Positions 15,005 through 24,954 of a stretch of 47,050 nt of DNA are shown one piece after another. Position 1 is the stretch's first letter. Every line of letters begins with the position of its first letter. The DNA comes from Woeseiaceae bacterium (GTDB lineage: Bacteria > Pseudomonadota > Gammaproteobacteria > Steroidobacterales > Woeseiaceae), in NCBI GenBank assembly GCA_013001045.1, contig JABDNG010000070.1:1-47050 (forward strand). The letters are read 5' to 3'. The position numbers and the translations under genes are program-made. Under the pieces are notes generated by a model, which was not told the origin of the DNA, did no database searches, and worked only from the letters and a program-made list of their open reading frames with translations.

Positions 15005-16746
15005 GGCTGTGATGCCAGCCAGGCATCCATACGTTGTTCCAGTATATCGAGTGGCAGCGCGCCGGCCCCGAGCAACTCGTCGTGGAATGCCCGGATGTCG
15101 AAGTCATCGCCAAGTTGCCGTTCGGCGCGCTCGCGCAGCGTCAGGATTTTCATTTGCCCGATTTTGTACGCCAGCGCCTGGCCCGGCATGGCGATGTAGC
15201 GATCGATTTCGTTGACGATGTCGTGCCCGGTTTTTGCGGCATTGTCCGTAAAGAAATCGATTGCCTGCTGTCGGGTCCAGCCCTTGTAGTGGATGCCGGT
15301 ATCGACGACAAGCCGAACGGCACGCCACATGTCGTAGGTCAGCTGGCCAAAACGGGAGTAGGGGTCCTTGTAGAGCCCCAGATCATAGCCGAGCCGTTCG
15401 CTGTAAAGACCCCAGCCTTCGACAAACGCCGTAAAGCCGAGGAACCGGCGGAAATTCGGCATGTCGCCGAGTTCCTGTTGCAAGGCAATCTGCAGGTGAT
15501 GGCCGGGCATGGCCTCGTGAACGCTAAGGACCTCAATCTCATACTTGGGACGAACTGCGGGCTTGTGCAGGTTCACCCAGTAAATTCCGGCGCGGCTGCC
15601 ATCGGCGGCCGGTCGGGAGTAATACGCCGTCGTCGTATCGGGTGCTATCGAATCCGGGATCGGTTTCACGCCGTACGGCATACGTGGCAGCACGCCAAAC
15701 AAGTTTACGAGTTCCGGATCGATGCGCTTGGCCGTTGCGAGGTACGCCTGGTAGAGGTCGGCAGGATCTTCAAAGTAAAACTGTGGATCCGTTCTCAGGA
15801 AAACGAGGAAGTCATTGAAGCCGCCGTCGAACGCGACCTCGGTGATGATCTCTTGCATCTCCCCGCGCAAACGCTGCACCTCCTGCAGTCCGAGCCTGTG
15901 AATCTCATCCGGCGCCATGCGCGTCGTCGTGAAAGAACGCGCCAGGTGTTCGTACCAGGCATTGCCGTTCGGCAACGCAGACTGGCCGATGCTGTCGCGA
16001 CTCGCCGGCAGGTACCGGTTGTTGAAATAACGATTGAGCTTCCTGTAGGCCGGCAAGACGGTCTTTTGAATTGTCTCCAGGGCGTCGGCCTGCAGGCGTT
16101 GCCTGTCTTCGACCGGTAACGAGTCGGGCAAGTTTTCGAAAACGCGGTAGAAGGGACTTTCTTCGGCGCTGTCGACCAGCTGCAATGCAAGCTGTGACTT
16201 GACGCGTTGCATCAGGATCTTCGGTGCGACGATGCCGGCCTTGCGACCGGCCTCCGCAAGGTCCATTTCCTGATCGATTACGACGTCGACCTTGCTCATG
16301 CGCGCGAGCCAGTCTTCGAAGTCCTTGCTGGTTACGAGGCGCAGCTGGTTCGTGGTGTTTTCCAGGTTCTGGACGCCACCGCGGTGAAAAAAGGGCATGA
16401 GGTGTCCGCGAAATTGATACACGTCGACATCGTCCTGAAGTTGTCGACGCAACAGCTCGTAATTGAGTTGATCGCTCTTTGACAGGGCATTGCGATCGAT
16501 ACCGTAGACCCGGCGCAGGAAATCGCGCGTCTCATCGTGGCGGCGCTCATAGGCATTCAGGCTCTGGTCCTGCCACTGGTCGTTAAAGCGGCGATCGCCG
16601 ATCATCGAGGCCATTACGGGCGAGCTCTTGAGTGTCCACTCCCAGTGTTCCGACAGGAGAGTCTCGAAGTCGCTTGTGGCATCGGCAAGGGATGCGGCGG
16701 AGGGCGCCAGGAGGAGAACCGCCAGCGCGACGTTAAGTGCTTTCAT
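15001..16746 (-). CDS. DUF885 family zinc peptidase-like protein, exported
   Basis: 581 aa starting at MKALNVALAVLLLAPSAASLA, a clear signal peptide; the open frame upstream of this Met is discarded. The HEAMPGHH motif (about residues 409-416, HExxxGH) and the downstream Glu in AFVEGWGLYSE form a likely zinc site, as in the DUF885 family, which is predicted to contain metallopeptidases. Substrates are not established. It lies on the opposite strand to both neighbours: its stop overlaps that of the unknown membrane protein, and its start faces away from the gcv riboswitch. No membrane anchor is seen after the signal, so a periplasmic or secreted location is likely. Confidence 0.85.
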   Translation of the reverse strand: MKALNVALAVLLLAPSAASLADATSDFETLLSEHWEWTLKSSPVMASMIGDRRFNDQWQDQSLNAYERRHDETRDFLRRVYGIDRNALSKSDQLNYELLRRQLQDDVDVYQFRGHLMPFFHRGGVQNLENTTNQLRLVTSKDFEDWLARMSKVDVVIDQEMDLAEAGRKAGIVAPKILMQRVKSQLALQLVDSAEESPFYRVFENLPDSLPVEDRQRLQADALETIQKTVLPAYRKLNRYFNNRYLPASRDSIGQSALPNGNAWYEHLARSFTTTRMAPDEIHRLGLQEVQRLRGEMQEIITEVAFDGGFNDFLVFLRTDPQFYFEDPADLYQAYLATAKRIDPELVNLFGVLPRMPYGVKPIPDSIAPDTTTAYYSRPAADGSRAGIYWVNLHKPAVRPKYEIEVLSVHEAMPGHHLQIALQQELGDMPNFRRFLGFTAFVEGWGLYSERLGYDLGLYKDPYSRFGQLTYDMWRAVRLVVDTGIHYKGWTRQQAIDFFTDNAAKTGHDIVNEIDRYIAMPGQALAYKIGQMKILTLRERAERQLGDDFDIRAFHDELLGAGALPLDILEQRMDAWLASQP

Positions 16747-16854
16747 GCCGAGTTCCTGAGTCTGCGATGCGACGCATTGTCGCCGTCGCGGTCCCGGCTG
16801 GCAACCGGTCGTGGCATTGGCTATGATTGCGCGCACTGATCTATAGCGTGCACA

Positions 16855-17030
16855 GAAGAGGTCTCGTTCAATCGAGGCGCCGAAGGCGCAACGCGCTCGG
16901 AAACGCTCAGGCAGAAGGACTGAGTACGCTGATCAGCTCTGGAGAGTGGCCAAACGGCCCACCGAAGGGGTATGTGGCCATCGCCCGACTACCGGCAGCC
17001 ATTGATCTCTCAGGTTGCAAAGGACAGAGG
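16855..17030 (+). promoter_or_regulatory. Tandem glycine riboswitch upstream of gcvT
   Basis: There are two consecutive glycine aptamers. The first (about 16855-16925) has GGCGCCGAAGGCGCAA, GGAAACGCTCAGGCAGAAGGAC. The second (about 16934-17030) has GGAGAGTGGCC, CCACCGAAGGGGTATGTGGCC, CTCTCAGGTTGCAAAGGACAGAG. The P1 of the second pairs CTCTG (16937-16941) with CAGAG (17025-17029), and its 3' strand touches the terminator stem. This layout normally gives an ON switch: glycine favours P1 and lets transcription run into the gcv operon. Confidence 0.93.
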
Positions 17031-17066
17031 GGCGGCAGGCTAAACGGCTTGCCGCCCCTGTTTTTT
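17029..17066 (+). terminator. Riboswitch-controlled terminator before gcvT
   Basis: GGGGCGGCA (17029-17037) pairs with TGCCGCCCC (17050-17058), extended inside by three more pairs, followed by TGTTTTTT. Its 5' edge shares G17029 with the P1 helix of the second aptamer. gcvT starts 28 bases after the T run. Confidence 0.9.
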
Positions 17067-17093
17067 GCACGAATCTGAAAAAGAGCTAACGAC

Positions 17094-18185
17094 ATGGGTT
17101 TACGAACGCCGCTTCACGAGCAGCACGTTGATGCCGACGCCCGCATCGTCGACTTCGGTGGGTGGGACATGCCGCTGCATTACGGCTCGCAAAAAGAAGA
17201 ACATCTTGCTGTGCGGCAAAATGCCGGTGCATTTGACGTCTCGCACATGACGATCGTCGACCTTAGTGGCGCCAGGGTAAGGGAATTTCTGCAATACCTG
17301 GTCGCCAATGACGTTGCCAGGCTCAAGAAATACGGCAAGGCGCTGTATACCTGCATGCTCAATCCGGCTGGCGGCGTTATCGACGATCTGATCATCTACT
17401 TTGTTGCCGATACCGAATACCGCCTGGTCGTGAATGCAGCGACACGTGAAAAAGACCTGGCCTGGATCACAGAGCAAGCGGCACCGTTCGCTGTGGATGT
17501 GCGGGAGCGTGCGGAGCTCGCGATGATCGCGGTGCAGGGACCGAATGCGCGCGACATGGCCGCGCCGTGCATCGACGCCAAATGGCGCGACGCGGCGTTG
17601 GCATTGAAACCCTTCAATGGTTTGCAGGCAGGCGAGTTATTCGTTGCGCGAACCGGCTATACGGGTGAAGACGGCTGGGAGATCGTGCTGCCCGCCGCTG
17701 CGGCACCCGCGATTTGGAACAGTCTGCTCGCTGCCGGCGTTGTCCCCTGTGGCCTCGGCGCTCGCGATACGCTGAGGCTGGAAGCGGCTATGAATCTCTA
17801 TGGCTCCGATATGGATGAGTCGATATCTCCGCTGGAAGCGGGCCTGGGCTGGACAGTCGCCTGGGAGCCCGCCGAGCGCAACTTCATCGGGCGCCCGCAA
17901 CTGGAAATGTTACGACAGTCTCCGGACAGGCGGCGTTTCGTCGGGCTGTTGCTGGAAGACCGCGGCGTATTGCGCAATCACCAGAAAGTCATCGTCGATG
18001 GCATCGGTGAAGGCGAAATCACGAGCGGCGGGTTTTCGCCGACTATCGGGCGCTCTATAGCGCTCGCGCGCGTCCCGGCCGGTAATTACGATCGCGCCCA
18101 GGTCGAGGTCAGGGGCAAACTGTTGAATGTGCGGATTGTAAAGACGCCGTTCGTTCGTAACGGGAAAATACGCATCGACGTGTGA
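17094..18185 (+). CDS. gcvT: Glycine cleavage system aminomethyltransferase (T protein)
   Basis: Transfers the methylene group from aminomethyl-lipoyl GcvH to THF, giving 5,10-methylene-THF and ammonia. The 363-aa length matches E. coli GcvT (364 aa). Motifs include [12 protein letters not shown] near the N-terminus, [22 protein letters not shown] (folate-binding region) and [16 protein letters not shown]. It is the first gene of the operon, directly downstream of the riboswitch terminator. gcvH follows after 34 bases with its own GGGAG ribosome binding site. Confidence 0.97.
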   Translation: MGLRTPLHEQHVDADARIVDFGGWDMPLHYGSQKEEHLAVRQNAGAFDVSHMTIVDLSGARVREFLQYLVANDVARLKKYGKALYTCMLNPAGGVIDDLIIYFVADTEYRLVVNAATREKDLAWITEQAAPFAVDVRERAELAMIAVQGPNARDMAAPCIDAKWRDAALALKPFNGLQAGELFVARTGYTGEDGWEIVLPAAAAPAIWNSLLAAGVVPCGLGARDTLRLEAAMNLYGSDMDESISPLEAGLGWTVAWEPAERNFIGRPQLEMLRQSPDRRRFVGLLLEDRGVLRNHQKVIVDGIGEGEITSGGFSPTIGRSIALARVPAGNYDRAQVEVRGKLLNVRIVKTPFVRNGKIRIDV

Positions 18186-18219
18186 CGTCGCTGCTGTACA
18201 AATCAATGGGAGTAGCAAG

Positions 18220-18615
18220 ATGAATGAATTGCCGGGAGACCTTCTTTACACATCGGATCATGAGTGGTTGCGACGCGAAGACGACGGTACCGTCACTATC
18301 GGTATCACCGACCACGCCGCGACTGCGTTGGGTGATCTCGTGTACGTCGAGCTGCCCGAAATCGAACAAGAGGTCGACAGCGGTGGCGAGATGGCGGTTG
18401 TGGAGTCTGTCAAAGCGGCCTCCGATGTTTATGCGCCCATCTCCGGCAACATTGTCGCGATCAACGAAGACCTCAATGACGATCCGGAGAAGATCAACGT
18501 CGAGCCCTACGGTGAGGGCTGGATCGTTCGAATGGAGCCCGCCGACGACTTTGATGAAAGCGAGTTGCTGTCGCCGGATGCCTACCAGCAACTGCTCGAC
18601 GAACTCGAAGACTGA
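18220..18615 (+). CDS. gcvH: Glycine cleavage system H protein
   Basis: Lipoyl carrier that shuttles the aminomethyl group between the P, T and L proteins. The 131-aa length is the family norm. The lipoylated Lys is K65 in VESVKAASDVY. HEWLRRE at the N-terminus and GNIVAINEDL, NVEPYGEGW further on are characteristic. LipB, which helps supply the lipoyl group, is encoded at 37.4 kb. Ten bases separate its stop from gcvPA. Confidence 0.98.
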   Translation: MNELPGDLLYTSDHEWLRREDDGTVTIGITDHAATALGDLVYVELPEIEQEVDSGGEMAVVESVKAASDVYAPISGNIVAINEDLNDDPEKINVEPYGEGWIVRMEPADDFDESELLSPDAYQQLLDELED

Positions 18616-18625
18616 GTAATCCCCG

Positions 18626-19993
18626 ATGCCCTTTATCCCTCATACCGACAAAGACACGCTGGAAATGCTGGCGGCGATCGGCGCTGACTCTATCGACGAT
18701 CTGTTCGACGAAATCCCGGCACAACTCCGCATCGACCATCTTCATGGCGTGCCCGAGGCGCACAACGAGATGGAGGTATCGCGACTGATGCGGAACCGCG
18801 CGGCGATGGACGGGTCGCCGCTGTGCTTTATCGGCGCCGGAGCCTATGAGCATCACATCCCCGCCGCCGTCTGGGACATCGCAACGCGCGGCGAGTACTA
18901 CAGCGCGTACACGCCCTACCAGGCCGAGGCGAGCCAGGGAACACTGCAGACCATCTACGAGTACCAGACGATGATCACGGGCCTGACCGGGCTGGATGTT
19001 AGCAACGCGTCGTTGTATGACGGGGCCTCGGCGCTGGCCGAAGCGGCTCTGATGGCCGTTCGCGTCAATCGGCGTGTGAAGACAGGGCGAGTGTTGCTCG
19101 CACCGGGCGTCAATCCCGTTTACGAGCAGGTTGCCGCGGCGATTGCGGGCAGCCAGGGGTTGTCATTCGTGCGGCTGCCTCGCGATGCGGCGACGGGCAA
19201 TGTGGCGTTTGATGAGCTCGCCGATGACCAGGCCCCGGTCGCCGTCGTCATTCAACAACCGTCGTTCCCCGGCACACTCGAAGATGTTGATCGATTGACG
19301 GATTGGGCGCACGCGCAGGGCGCCGCGGTCATCGGGATTGTGAATCCCGTCTCGCTCGCAATACTGAAGGCGCCCGGTCACTGGGGCGAACAGGGTGCCG
19401 ACATTGCGATCGGTGAAGGCCAGCCCTTGGGCGTGCCGCTGTCATCGGGCGGACCGTACTTTGGCTTTATGACCTGCAAACAGAAACATGTGCGGCAGAT
19501 GCCGGGACGCATCGTCGGCCGCACGACCGACCTGGACGGTAATCCCGGGTTTGCCCTGACGTTGCAGGCGAGGGAGCAGCATATCCGCCGTTCGAAAGCG
19601 ACATCGAACATCTGCACGAATCAGGGTCTCATGGTGACGGCGGCCACGATCTACATGTCGTTGCTGGGCTTTCAGGGCCTCGTGCGCGTTGCACAGAAGT
19701 CGCACGAGAACACGACGCGGCTGGTCGACGGACTCGTCGCTATCGACGGTATGGAGCGGCTGTACGCGGGGCCCTATTTTCACGAGGTCGCGCTGCAGCT
19801 GGATCGGCCGGTGGCCCCGGTGCTCGCCGCGCTCGCAGAACGCGATATTCTGGGTGGCTACGACCTGTCGTCATTCGCATCGGCGGATGCACTCATGGTC
19901 TGCGCAACGGAAACAAAAACATCCGCAGACATCGATTTAACCATAGCGGCGTTTGCCGACGTCATGGCCGGAGCCGGCCGGGGAAAAGTGTAG
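18626..19993 (+). CDS. gcvPA: Glycine dehydrogenase (decarboxylating) subunit 1
   Basis: N-terminal half of the PLP-dependent P protein, here a separate subunit (455 aa) as in many bacteria outside Enterobacterales. Features include the [20 protein letters not shown]-terminus, [42 protein letters not shown], and SGGPYFGFM towards the C-terminus. It works as a heterotetramer with gcvPB. The TAG stop overlaps the GTG start of the peroxiredoxin gene by one base, so a foreign function is inserted between the two halves of one enzyme. Confidence 0.96.
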   Translation: MPFIPHTDKDTLEMLAAIGADSIDDLFDEIPAQLRIDHLHGVPEAHNEMEVSRLMRNRAAMDGSPLCFIGAGAYEHHIPAAVWDIATRGEYYSAYTPYQAEASQGTLQTIYEYQTMITGLTGLDVSNASLYDGASALAEAALMAVRVNRRVKTGRVLLAPGVNPVYEQVAAAIAGSQGLSFVRLPRDAATGNVAFDELADDQAPVAVVIQQPSFPGTLEDVDRLTDWAHAQGAAVIGIVNPVSLAILKAPGHWGEQGADIAIGEGQPLGVPLSSGGPYFGFMTCKQKHVRQMPGRIVGRTTDLDGNPGFALTLQAREQHIRRSKATSNICTNQGLMVTAATIYMSLLGFQGLVRVAQKSHENTTRLVDGLVAIDGMERLYAGPYFHEVALQLDRPVAPVLAALAERDILGGYDLSSFASADALMVCATETKTSADIDLTIAAFADVMAGAGRGKV

Positions 19994-20508
19994 TGGCGAA
20001 AATTCAATTTGAACACGCATCGTATCGCACCTACGGGGATCTGCCCGCGATCGGAAGCCGGGCGCCCGACGTTTCGCTCGTGAACACCAGCCTGCAGAAC
20101 GTGTCGCTTGCCAACTGGATGGGCATGAGAAAGATTATGAACATCTTTGTAAGCATCGACACGTCCGTTTGCGCCGAATCGGTCATCAAGTTCGAGCGCT
20201 ACTCGGGCGATCGGGACGACCTTGCATTGCTCATGATCTCGTATGACCTGCCATTCGCTCACAGGCGATTCCAGAAAGAACACGATCTGAAAAAAGTGGT
20301 CGGCCTGTCCGCGATTCGTCACGCCGGTTTCGGTGAGAACTACGGTGTGATGATTATCGACGGCCCGCTGGCCGGCATGTTCTCGCGCGCCGTCGTGGTA
20401 CTGGATGAAAACAACACGGTCGTGTACAGCGAGTTGATTGAAGACATTACGACAGAGCCCAACTACGGTGCGGCTTTTCGCGCGCTTGGAATTGATATCG
20501 ATGAGTAA
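19993..20508 (+). CDS. tpx: Tpx-type peroxiredoxin lacking the resolving cysteine
   Basis: A 171-aa thiol peroxidase of the Tpx subfamily that reduces peroxides. The peroxidatic site is intact: SIDTSVC with T57 and C60, and the Arg in FSRAVVV. E. coli Tpx has its resolving Cys in RFC; here the position is RFQ (Q94), and C60 is the only cysteine in the protein. It must therefore act as a one-Cys peroxidase using an external thiol, unless another protein supplies the resolving thiol. It starts with GTG in a one-base overlap with gcvPA and overlaps gcvPB by eight bases, so it is coupled into the glycine-cleavage operon. Confidence 0.92.
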   Translation: MAKIQFEHASYRTYGDLPAIGSRAPDVSLVNTSLQNVSLANWMGMRKIMNIFVSIDTSVCAESVIKFERYSGDRDDLALLMISYDLPFAHRRFQKEHDLKKVVGLSAIRHAGFGENYGVMIIDGPLAGMFSRAVVVLDENNTVVYSELIEDITTEPNYGAAFRALGIDIDE

Positions 20509-21982
20509 TCTTATTTTTGATAAATCGCGCGCGGGGCGTCGGGCATTCGCGCAAGCCCCCGGCGCCTCGGCAGCGGTCGCGATTCCTGAAAAATTCTTGC
20601 GCAGTGACAACCCACGATTACCGGAAGCCAGCGAATTGCAGGTCGTGCGGCATTTCACGCGCCTGTCGCAAATGAACTTCTCGATTGACACACAGTTCTA
20701 TCCACTGGGCTCGTGCACGATGAAATACAATCCGCGCGCCTGCAATACGCTCGCGTTATTGCCCGAGTTTGCGGGGCGGCACCCCCTGGGACCCGTTAGC
20801 CATGGCCAGGGTTTCCTGACCTGCATGTACGAGCTGCAGGAAATGTTGAAGGAAGTAACGGGCATGAAGGGCGTGTCGTTGACGCCGATGGCCGGTGCGC
20901 AGGGCGAACTCGCCGGCGTCGCCATGATCAAGGCGTATCATGAGGCCCGCGGCGACCACGACAGAACGGAGATCATCGTCCCCGACGCCGCGCACGGCAC
21001 GAACCCGGCAACGGCGACCATGTGTGGCTGCAGCGTCAAGGAAATTCCTACGGGTCCGGACGGTGATATCGAAATAGAGGCGCTACGGGCGGTACTCGGT
21101 CCGAATACGGCCGGCATCATGCTCACCAACCCGTCGACACTCGGTGTCTTCGAACGGCACATCAAGGACGTGGCGGATATGGTGCACGATGCGGGAGGCT
21201 TGCTGTATTACGATGGCGCTAATCTCAACGCAATCCTCGGCAAGGTGCGCCCCGGCGACATGGATTTCGATGTCATCCATATGAACCTGCACAAGACGTT
21301 TTCGACGCCACACGGTGGCGGCGGGCCTGGCTCTGGCGCCGTGGGCGTCAACAATCGGTTGTTGCCATTCATGCCGATCCCGGTGGTCGGCAAGTCGGAA
21401 GTCGATGGAGTGACCGTTTATGACTGGCTGAGCGAAGACGATTTGCCGCAGAGTATCGGTCGTCTGTCGGGATTCATGGGGAACGCCGGCGTACTGCTGC
21501 GTGCGTACGTTTACATGCGCATGATCGGGCGTGAAGGTATGGAGCGCATCGCGGAGTACGCCACGCTGAATGCCAACTACCTGATGGCGCGCCTGCGAGA
21601 CGCGGGCTTTGAACTGGCGTACCCGCAACGCCGTGCGAGCCACGAATTCATTGTGACACTCAAACACGAGGCCAAGTCGGTGCAGCTGACCGCGATGGAT
21701 GTCGCCAAAGCATTGCTCGACCGAAACTACCACGCGCCGACGACCTATTTCCCGCTGCTGGTGCCCGAGTGCTTGCTGATCGAGCCGACAGAGACCGAAA
21801 GCAAGGAAACGCTGGACGGATTTGTCGCCGCCATGATCGAGATCGTTCGGGCCGCGAAAGAGGATGGCGTCAATTACAAGGAGGCGCCGTATACGATGCC
21901 GGTACGGCGGCTGGACGACGTCAAGGCGGCACGGCAGCTGGATCTTGCTTATCGCAGGGATGCGGCGGAGGCCGCAAGCTGA
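20501..21982 (+). CDS. gcvPB: Glycine dehydrogenase (decarboxylating) subunit 2
   Basis: C-terminal half of the P protein, carrying the PLP site. The 493 aa start at [14 protein letters not shown], inside the last codons of tpx. [18 protein letters not shown] contains the Schiff-base Lys; [16 protein letters not shown] and [11 protein letters not shown] are family motifs. With GcvPA it decarboxylates glycine and loads the aminomethyl group on GcvH. It is the last gene of the operon; a stem-loop follows 20 bases after its stop. The L protein (dihydrolipoamide dehydrogenase) is not in the window. Confidence 0.96.
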   Translation: MSNLIFDKSRAGRRAFAQAPGASAAVAIPEKFLRSDNPRLPEASELQVVRHFTRLSQMNFSIDTQFYPLGSCTMKYNPRACNTLALLPEFAGRHPLGPVSHGQGFLTCMYELQEMLKEVTGMKGVSLTPMAGAQGELAGVAMIKAYHEARGDHDRTEIIVPDAAHGTNPATATMCGCSVKEIPTGPDGDIEIEALRAVLGPNTAGIMLTNPSTLGVFERHIKDVADMVHDAGGLLYYDGANLNAILGKVRPGDMDFDVIHMNLHKTFSTPHGGGGPGSGAVGVNNRLLPFMPIPVVGKSEVDGVTVYDWLSEDDLPQSIGRLSGFMGNAGVLLRAYVYMRMIGREGMERIAEYATLNANYLMARLRDAGFELAYPQRRASHEFIVTLKHEAKSVQLTAMDVAKALLDRNYHAPTTYFPLLVPECLLIEPTETESKETLDGFVAAMIEIVRAAKEDGVNYKEAPYTMPVRRLDDVKAARQLDLAYRRDAAEAAS

Positions 21983-22001
21983 CGGAGCGCTCACGCCGAG
22001 A

Positions 22002-22020
22002 GGCGACGCACGTCGTCGCC
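22002..22020 (+). other. Stem-loop after gcvPB
   Basis: GGCGACG-CACGT-CGTCGCC is a perfect 7-bp stem with a five-base loop, 20 bases after the gcvPB stop. No T run follows, so it is either a non-classical terminator or a 3'-end-stabilising hairpin. Confidence 0.35.
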
Positions 22021-22115
22021 TGCCACCGCCGATTTTGCTCAAATAGGGAACCGCTCTGCCGGCAGGCAGTCGAGTGTAAGACGAAAGCCGGCAATCGGTC
22101 CGGCAGTAGATCAGG

Positions 22116-24920
22116 ATGACTATGACATACGGCAGAAATCTGGCGGTGGTCGCGGCGCTGTTCCTTGGCGCGACGAGCAACGCCGCTGAAGATACGGCAT
22201 GGACCGAGACACTCGAACGCATCTCCTCCGGCGTGGTGTCCATACGTGTAGACAGTACCCGCGCCTTCGACACGGAGTGGAACAGCTCGAGCCAGGCGAC
22301 GGGCTTTGTCGTTGATGCGCAGCGCGGCCTGATATTGACCAATCGCCATGTCGTGACGCCCGGACCCGTCATCGCCGAGGCCGTATTCCGCAATAACGAG
22401 GAAGTACGCCTCACGCCCGTATACCGGGATCCGGTGCACGATTTCGGGTTCTTCCGTTACGATCCTGCGGAATTGAGCTACATAGAGCCCGTGGCGTTGC
22501 CGTTGGATCCGGAAGGGGCGGGCATCGGCAAGGAGATCCGGGTGATTGGCAACGACGCCGGCGAACAGCTGTCTATCCTGGCCGGCACGATCGCACGTCT
22601 GGATCGCAAAGCGCCCGAGTACGGTCGTGGCAAATACAACGACTTCAATACGTTCTATTTGCAGGCAGCCTCGGGAACGTCAGGTGGCTCTTCCGGATCA
22701 CCGGTCGTGAATATCGACGGACGTGTTGTGGCGCTCAATGCCGGCGCGAACAGCTCGGCGGCCAGCAGCTTTTTCCTGCCACTCGACAGGATCGACCGTG
22801 CGTTAAAAGAGCTGCAGCGTGATGCGCCGGTTTCGCGCGGCACCCTGCAGACGACCTTTCAACGCAAAGCCTACGATGAGCTGCGTCGTCTCGGCCTGTC
22901 GCCGGAGTCCGAGCGCCTTGCGCGGTCGTCGTTCCCGAAGCTGACGGGCATGCTGGTCGTCGATCAGGTCATCCCGGATTCGGCGGCTGCCGTTGAGATT
23001 GCGCCAGGCGACATCCTGATCCGCGTCAACGGGCAACTCGTGACAGAGTTCGTGCCGTTGGAGGCCATTCTGGACAGCCACGTCGATGCGGTCATCGAAA
23101 TCGAGCTGGAACGCGGCGGCAAGCCCGTCGTTGCCAAACTGCTCGTGGACGATCTGCATGCAATTACGCCGGACGAATACCTAGAATTCGGCGACGGCAT
23201 CGTCAACAAGCTGTCGTACCAGCAGGCGCGGCATTACAACCGCGCCGCCGACGGCGTGTACGTTGCCAATCCCGGCTACCTGTTTTCGAAAGCGGCAATT
23301 CCGCGCGGCGCGGTCATTGTCGAGGTCGACGGCGAAGAGGTTCGCGATCTGGATGATTTCGAGGCCGCCCTCGACGGTCTCGCGAACGGCGAACGTGCGC
23401 TTGTGCGATACGTGACTATGGAGAATCCGCAGAATTCGATCGTCCGGCTGCTCGAAATGGACCGTATCTGGTTCCCGGCCCGTCGCTGTGCGCGCGACGA
23501 TGCACTTGGCTTCTGGCCGTGCCGCGATCTTGCGGACGGCCCGCCGCCCAAGCCGGTCGAGGTCAGCAGCACGCGCCTGACGAATTATTCCGATCCGATC
23601 GTCAGGGCGATTGCACCATCGCTGGTGGTCGTTACCTTCGATTTGCCCTACACGCTGTCGGGCGTTTCGGATCGGCACTACTATGGCACCGGTCTCATCG
23701 TTGACAAGGAGCGCGGCTACGTTCTGGTCGATCGCAATACCGTACCGATAGCCATCGGTGACGTCACTGTGACCTTTGCCGGATCGCTCGAGGTGAAAGG
23801 TAAGATCGAGCAGCTGCATCCATTGCACAATTTAGCGATAGTTTCGTATGACCCGCAGAGTATCGGCACGACGCCCGTCAAAGAAGCGACGTTCAAAACG
23901 TCGACCCTCGAGCCCGGAGATGATGTGTGGGTTGTCGGCATCAAGGCAGATCATCAACTCATCCATCAAAAGAGCATGGTGTCGTCGGTCGACCCGCTGT
24001 CGTTGCCATTGTCACGCACGTTGAGATTTCGTGATTCCAACATCGAGGGCATCTCGCTGGTAAACGCGCCCAACGATGTTGACGGTGTGCTTGTCGACCG
24101 AAAAGGACGCGTGATGGCGACCTGGTCGAGTTTCATGTTGCAGTCGGGTGGCGATTCAGCGCAGTTGAATCGCGGTATTGGCAGCGACGTCGTCACGCAA
24201 TTTGTTGAGACGGTTCAACAAGGCCTGCCGTTCTACTCGCTCGAAGCTGAATTCGTTTATGCGCCGCTGTTTGCGGCCCGCAAGATGGGCGTCGATGAAG
24301 AATGGGTCGCGCGGCTCGAGAACAACAACCCGGTACGCCGACGGGCGCTGACAATCACGCGACTGGTTGCCGGAACGCCGGCATCGAGATTGCTGAAGAA
24401 CGGCGACATGATACTGGCCATCGATGGCCAGGTGATCACGTCTTTCAGGTCACTCGAAAAAGCCACGCAAAAACCGGAAGTTAAGGTCACTGTATGGCGT
24501 AACGACGAGGTGCATGAGATCGTCGTGCAGACGGCGGCGCTCGATGGCCTCGGTATCGATCGAGCGATCTCCTGGGCCGGCGCGTTGTTGCAGAATCCGC
24601 ATCGGGCGATGGCGGCGCAGCGTGGCGTCGATACGGACGGCGTGTACGTTGCCTACTTCAGCTACGGTTCGCCGGCGACGCGCTACGGTCTCTGGGCCGG
24701 GCGTCGGGTCGTTGAGGTCAACGAGACCGCCACACCGGATTTACAGGCGTTCATCGACGCCGTCGAAAATATCAAGCACCGTGAGTCGGTACGGCTGAAA
24801 ACGGTGACGTGGAACGGTACCGCCGAGGTCATCACCCTGAAGCTCGACAATCAGTACTGGCCAGCCTATGAGATCAGGCGCACTGAAAACGGCTGGCGGC
24901 GCACCGGGTTTGGGTCCTGA
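22116..24920 (+). CDS. Exported Deg7/Nma111-like protein: two trypsin-like domains, four PDZ domains
   Basis: 934 aa with a signal peptide (about 1-24, ending SNAAED). The first protease domain (about 30-245) has H78 (NRHVV), D109 (HDFGFF) and a serine in SGGSSGSPV (about S193), so it should be active. PDZ1 is about 272-345 and PDZ2 about 379-430. The second protease-like domain (about 490-700) has lost the triad: NRHVV becomes DRNTV, HDF becomes HNL, and the Ser loop is NAPNDVDG. PDZ3 is about 741-800 and PDZ4 about 841-890. Eukaryotic Nma111 and Deg7 share this doubled layout. A periplasmic quality-control role is inferred. ATG 22122, six bases after AGG, is an alternative start. Confidence 0.82.
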   Translation: MTMTYGRNLAVVAALFLGATSNAAEDTAWTETLERISSGVVSIRVDSTRAFDTEWNSSSQATGFVVDAQRGLILTNRHVVTPGPVIAEAVFRNNEEVRLTPVYRDPVHDFGFFRYDPAELSYIEPVALPLDPEGAGIGKEIRVIGNDAGEQLSILAGTIARLDRKAPEYGRGKYNDFNTFYLQAASGTSGGSSGSPVVNIDGRVVALNAGANSSAASSFFLPLDRIDRALKELQRDAPVSRGTLQTTFQRKAYDELRRLGLSPESERLARSSFPKLTGMLVVDQVIPDSAAAVEIAPGDILIRVNGQLVTEFVPLEAILDSHVDAVIEIELERGGKPVVAKLLVDDLHAITPDEYLEFGDGIVNKLSYQQARHYNRAADGVYVANPGYLFSKAAIPRGAVIVEVDGEEVRDLDDFEAALDGLANGERALVRYVTMENPQNSIVRLLEMDRIWFPARRCARDDALGFWPCRDLADGPPPKPVEVSSTRLTNYSDPIVRAIAPSLVVVTFDLPYTLSGVSDRHYYGTGLIVDKERGYVLVDRNTVPIAIGDVTVTFAGSLEVKGKIEQLHPLHNLAIVSYDPQSIGTTPVKEATFKTSTLEPGDDVWVVGIKADHQLIHQKSMVSSVDPLSLPLSRTLRFRDSNIEGISLVNAPNDVDGVLVDRKGRVMATWSSFMLQSGGDSAQLNRGIGSDVVTQFVETVQQGLPFYSLEAEFVYAPLFAARKMGVDEEWVARLENNNPVRRRALTITRLVAGTPASRLLKNGDMILAIDGQVITSFRSLEKATQKPEVKVTVWRNDEVHEIVVQTAALDGLGIDRAISWAGALLQNPHRAMAAQRGVDTDGVYVAYFSYGSPATRYGLWAGRRVVEVNETATPDLQAFIDAVENIKHRESVRLKTVTWNGTAEVITLKLDNQYWPAYEIRRTENGWRRTGFGS

Positions 24921-24954
24921 GCGGCACGCCCCGTCTTGTTGATTGTTGCAACGC

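Noticed and set aside
15034..16119. 361-codon plus-strand frame inside the DUF885 gene
   Set aside because: It is antisense to a gene with a signal peptide and HExxxGH motif; shadow of its codon usage.
16827..17078. Short open frame upstream of gcvT
   Set aside because: The sequence is fully explained by the glycine riboswitch and its terminator.
21083..22414. 443-codon minus-strand frame over gcvPB and the protease start
   Set aside because: It lies antisense to the well-supported gcvPB and the signal-peptide region of the Deg7-like gene, with no family resemblance or ribosome binding site.
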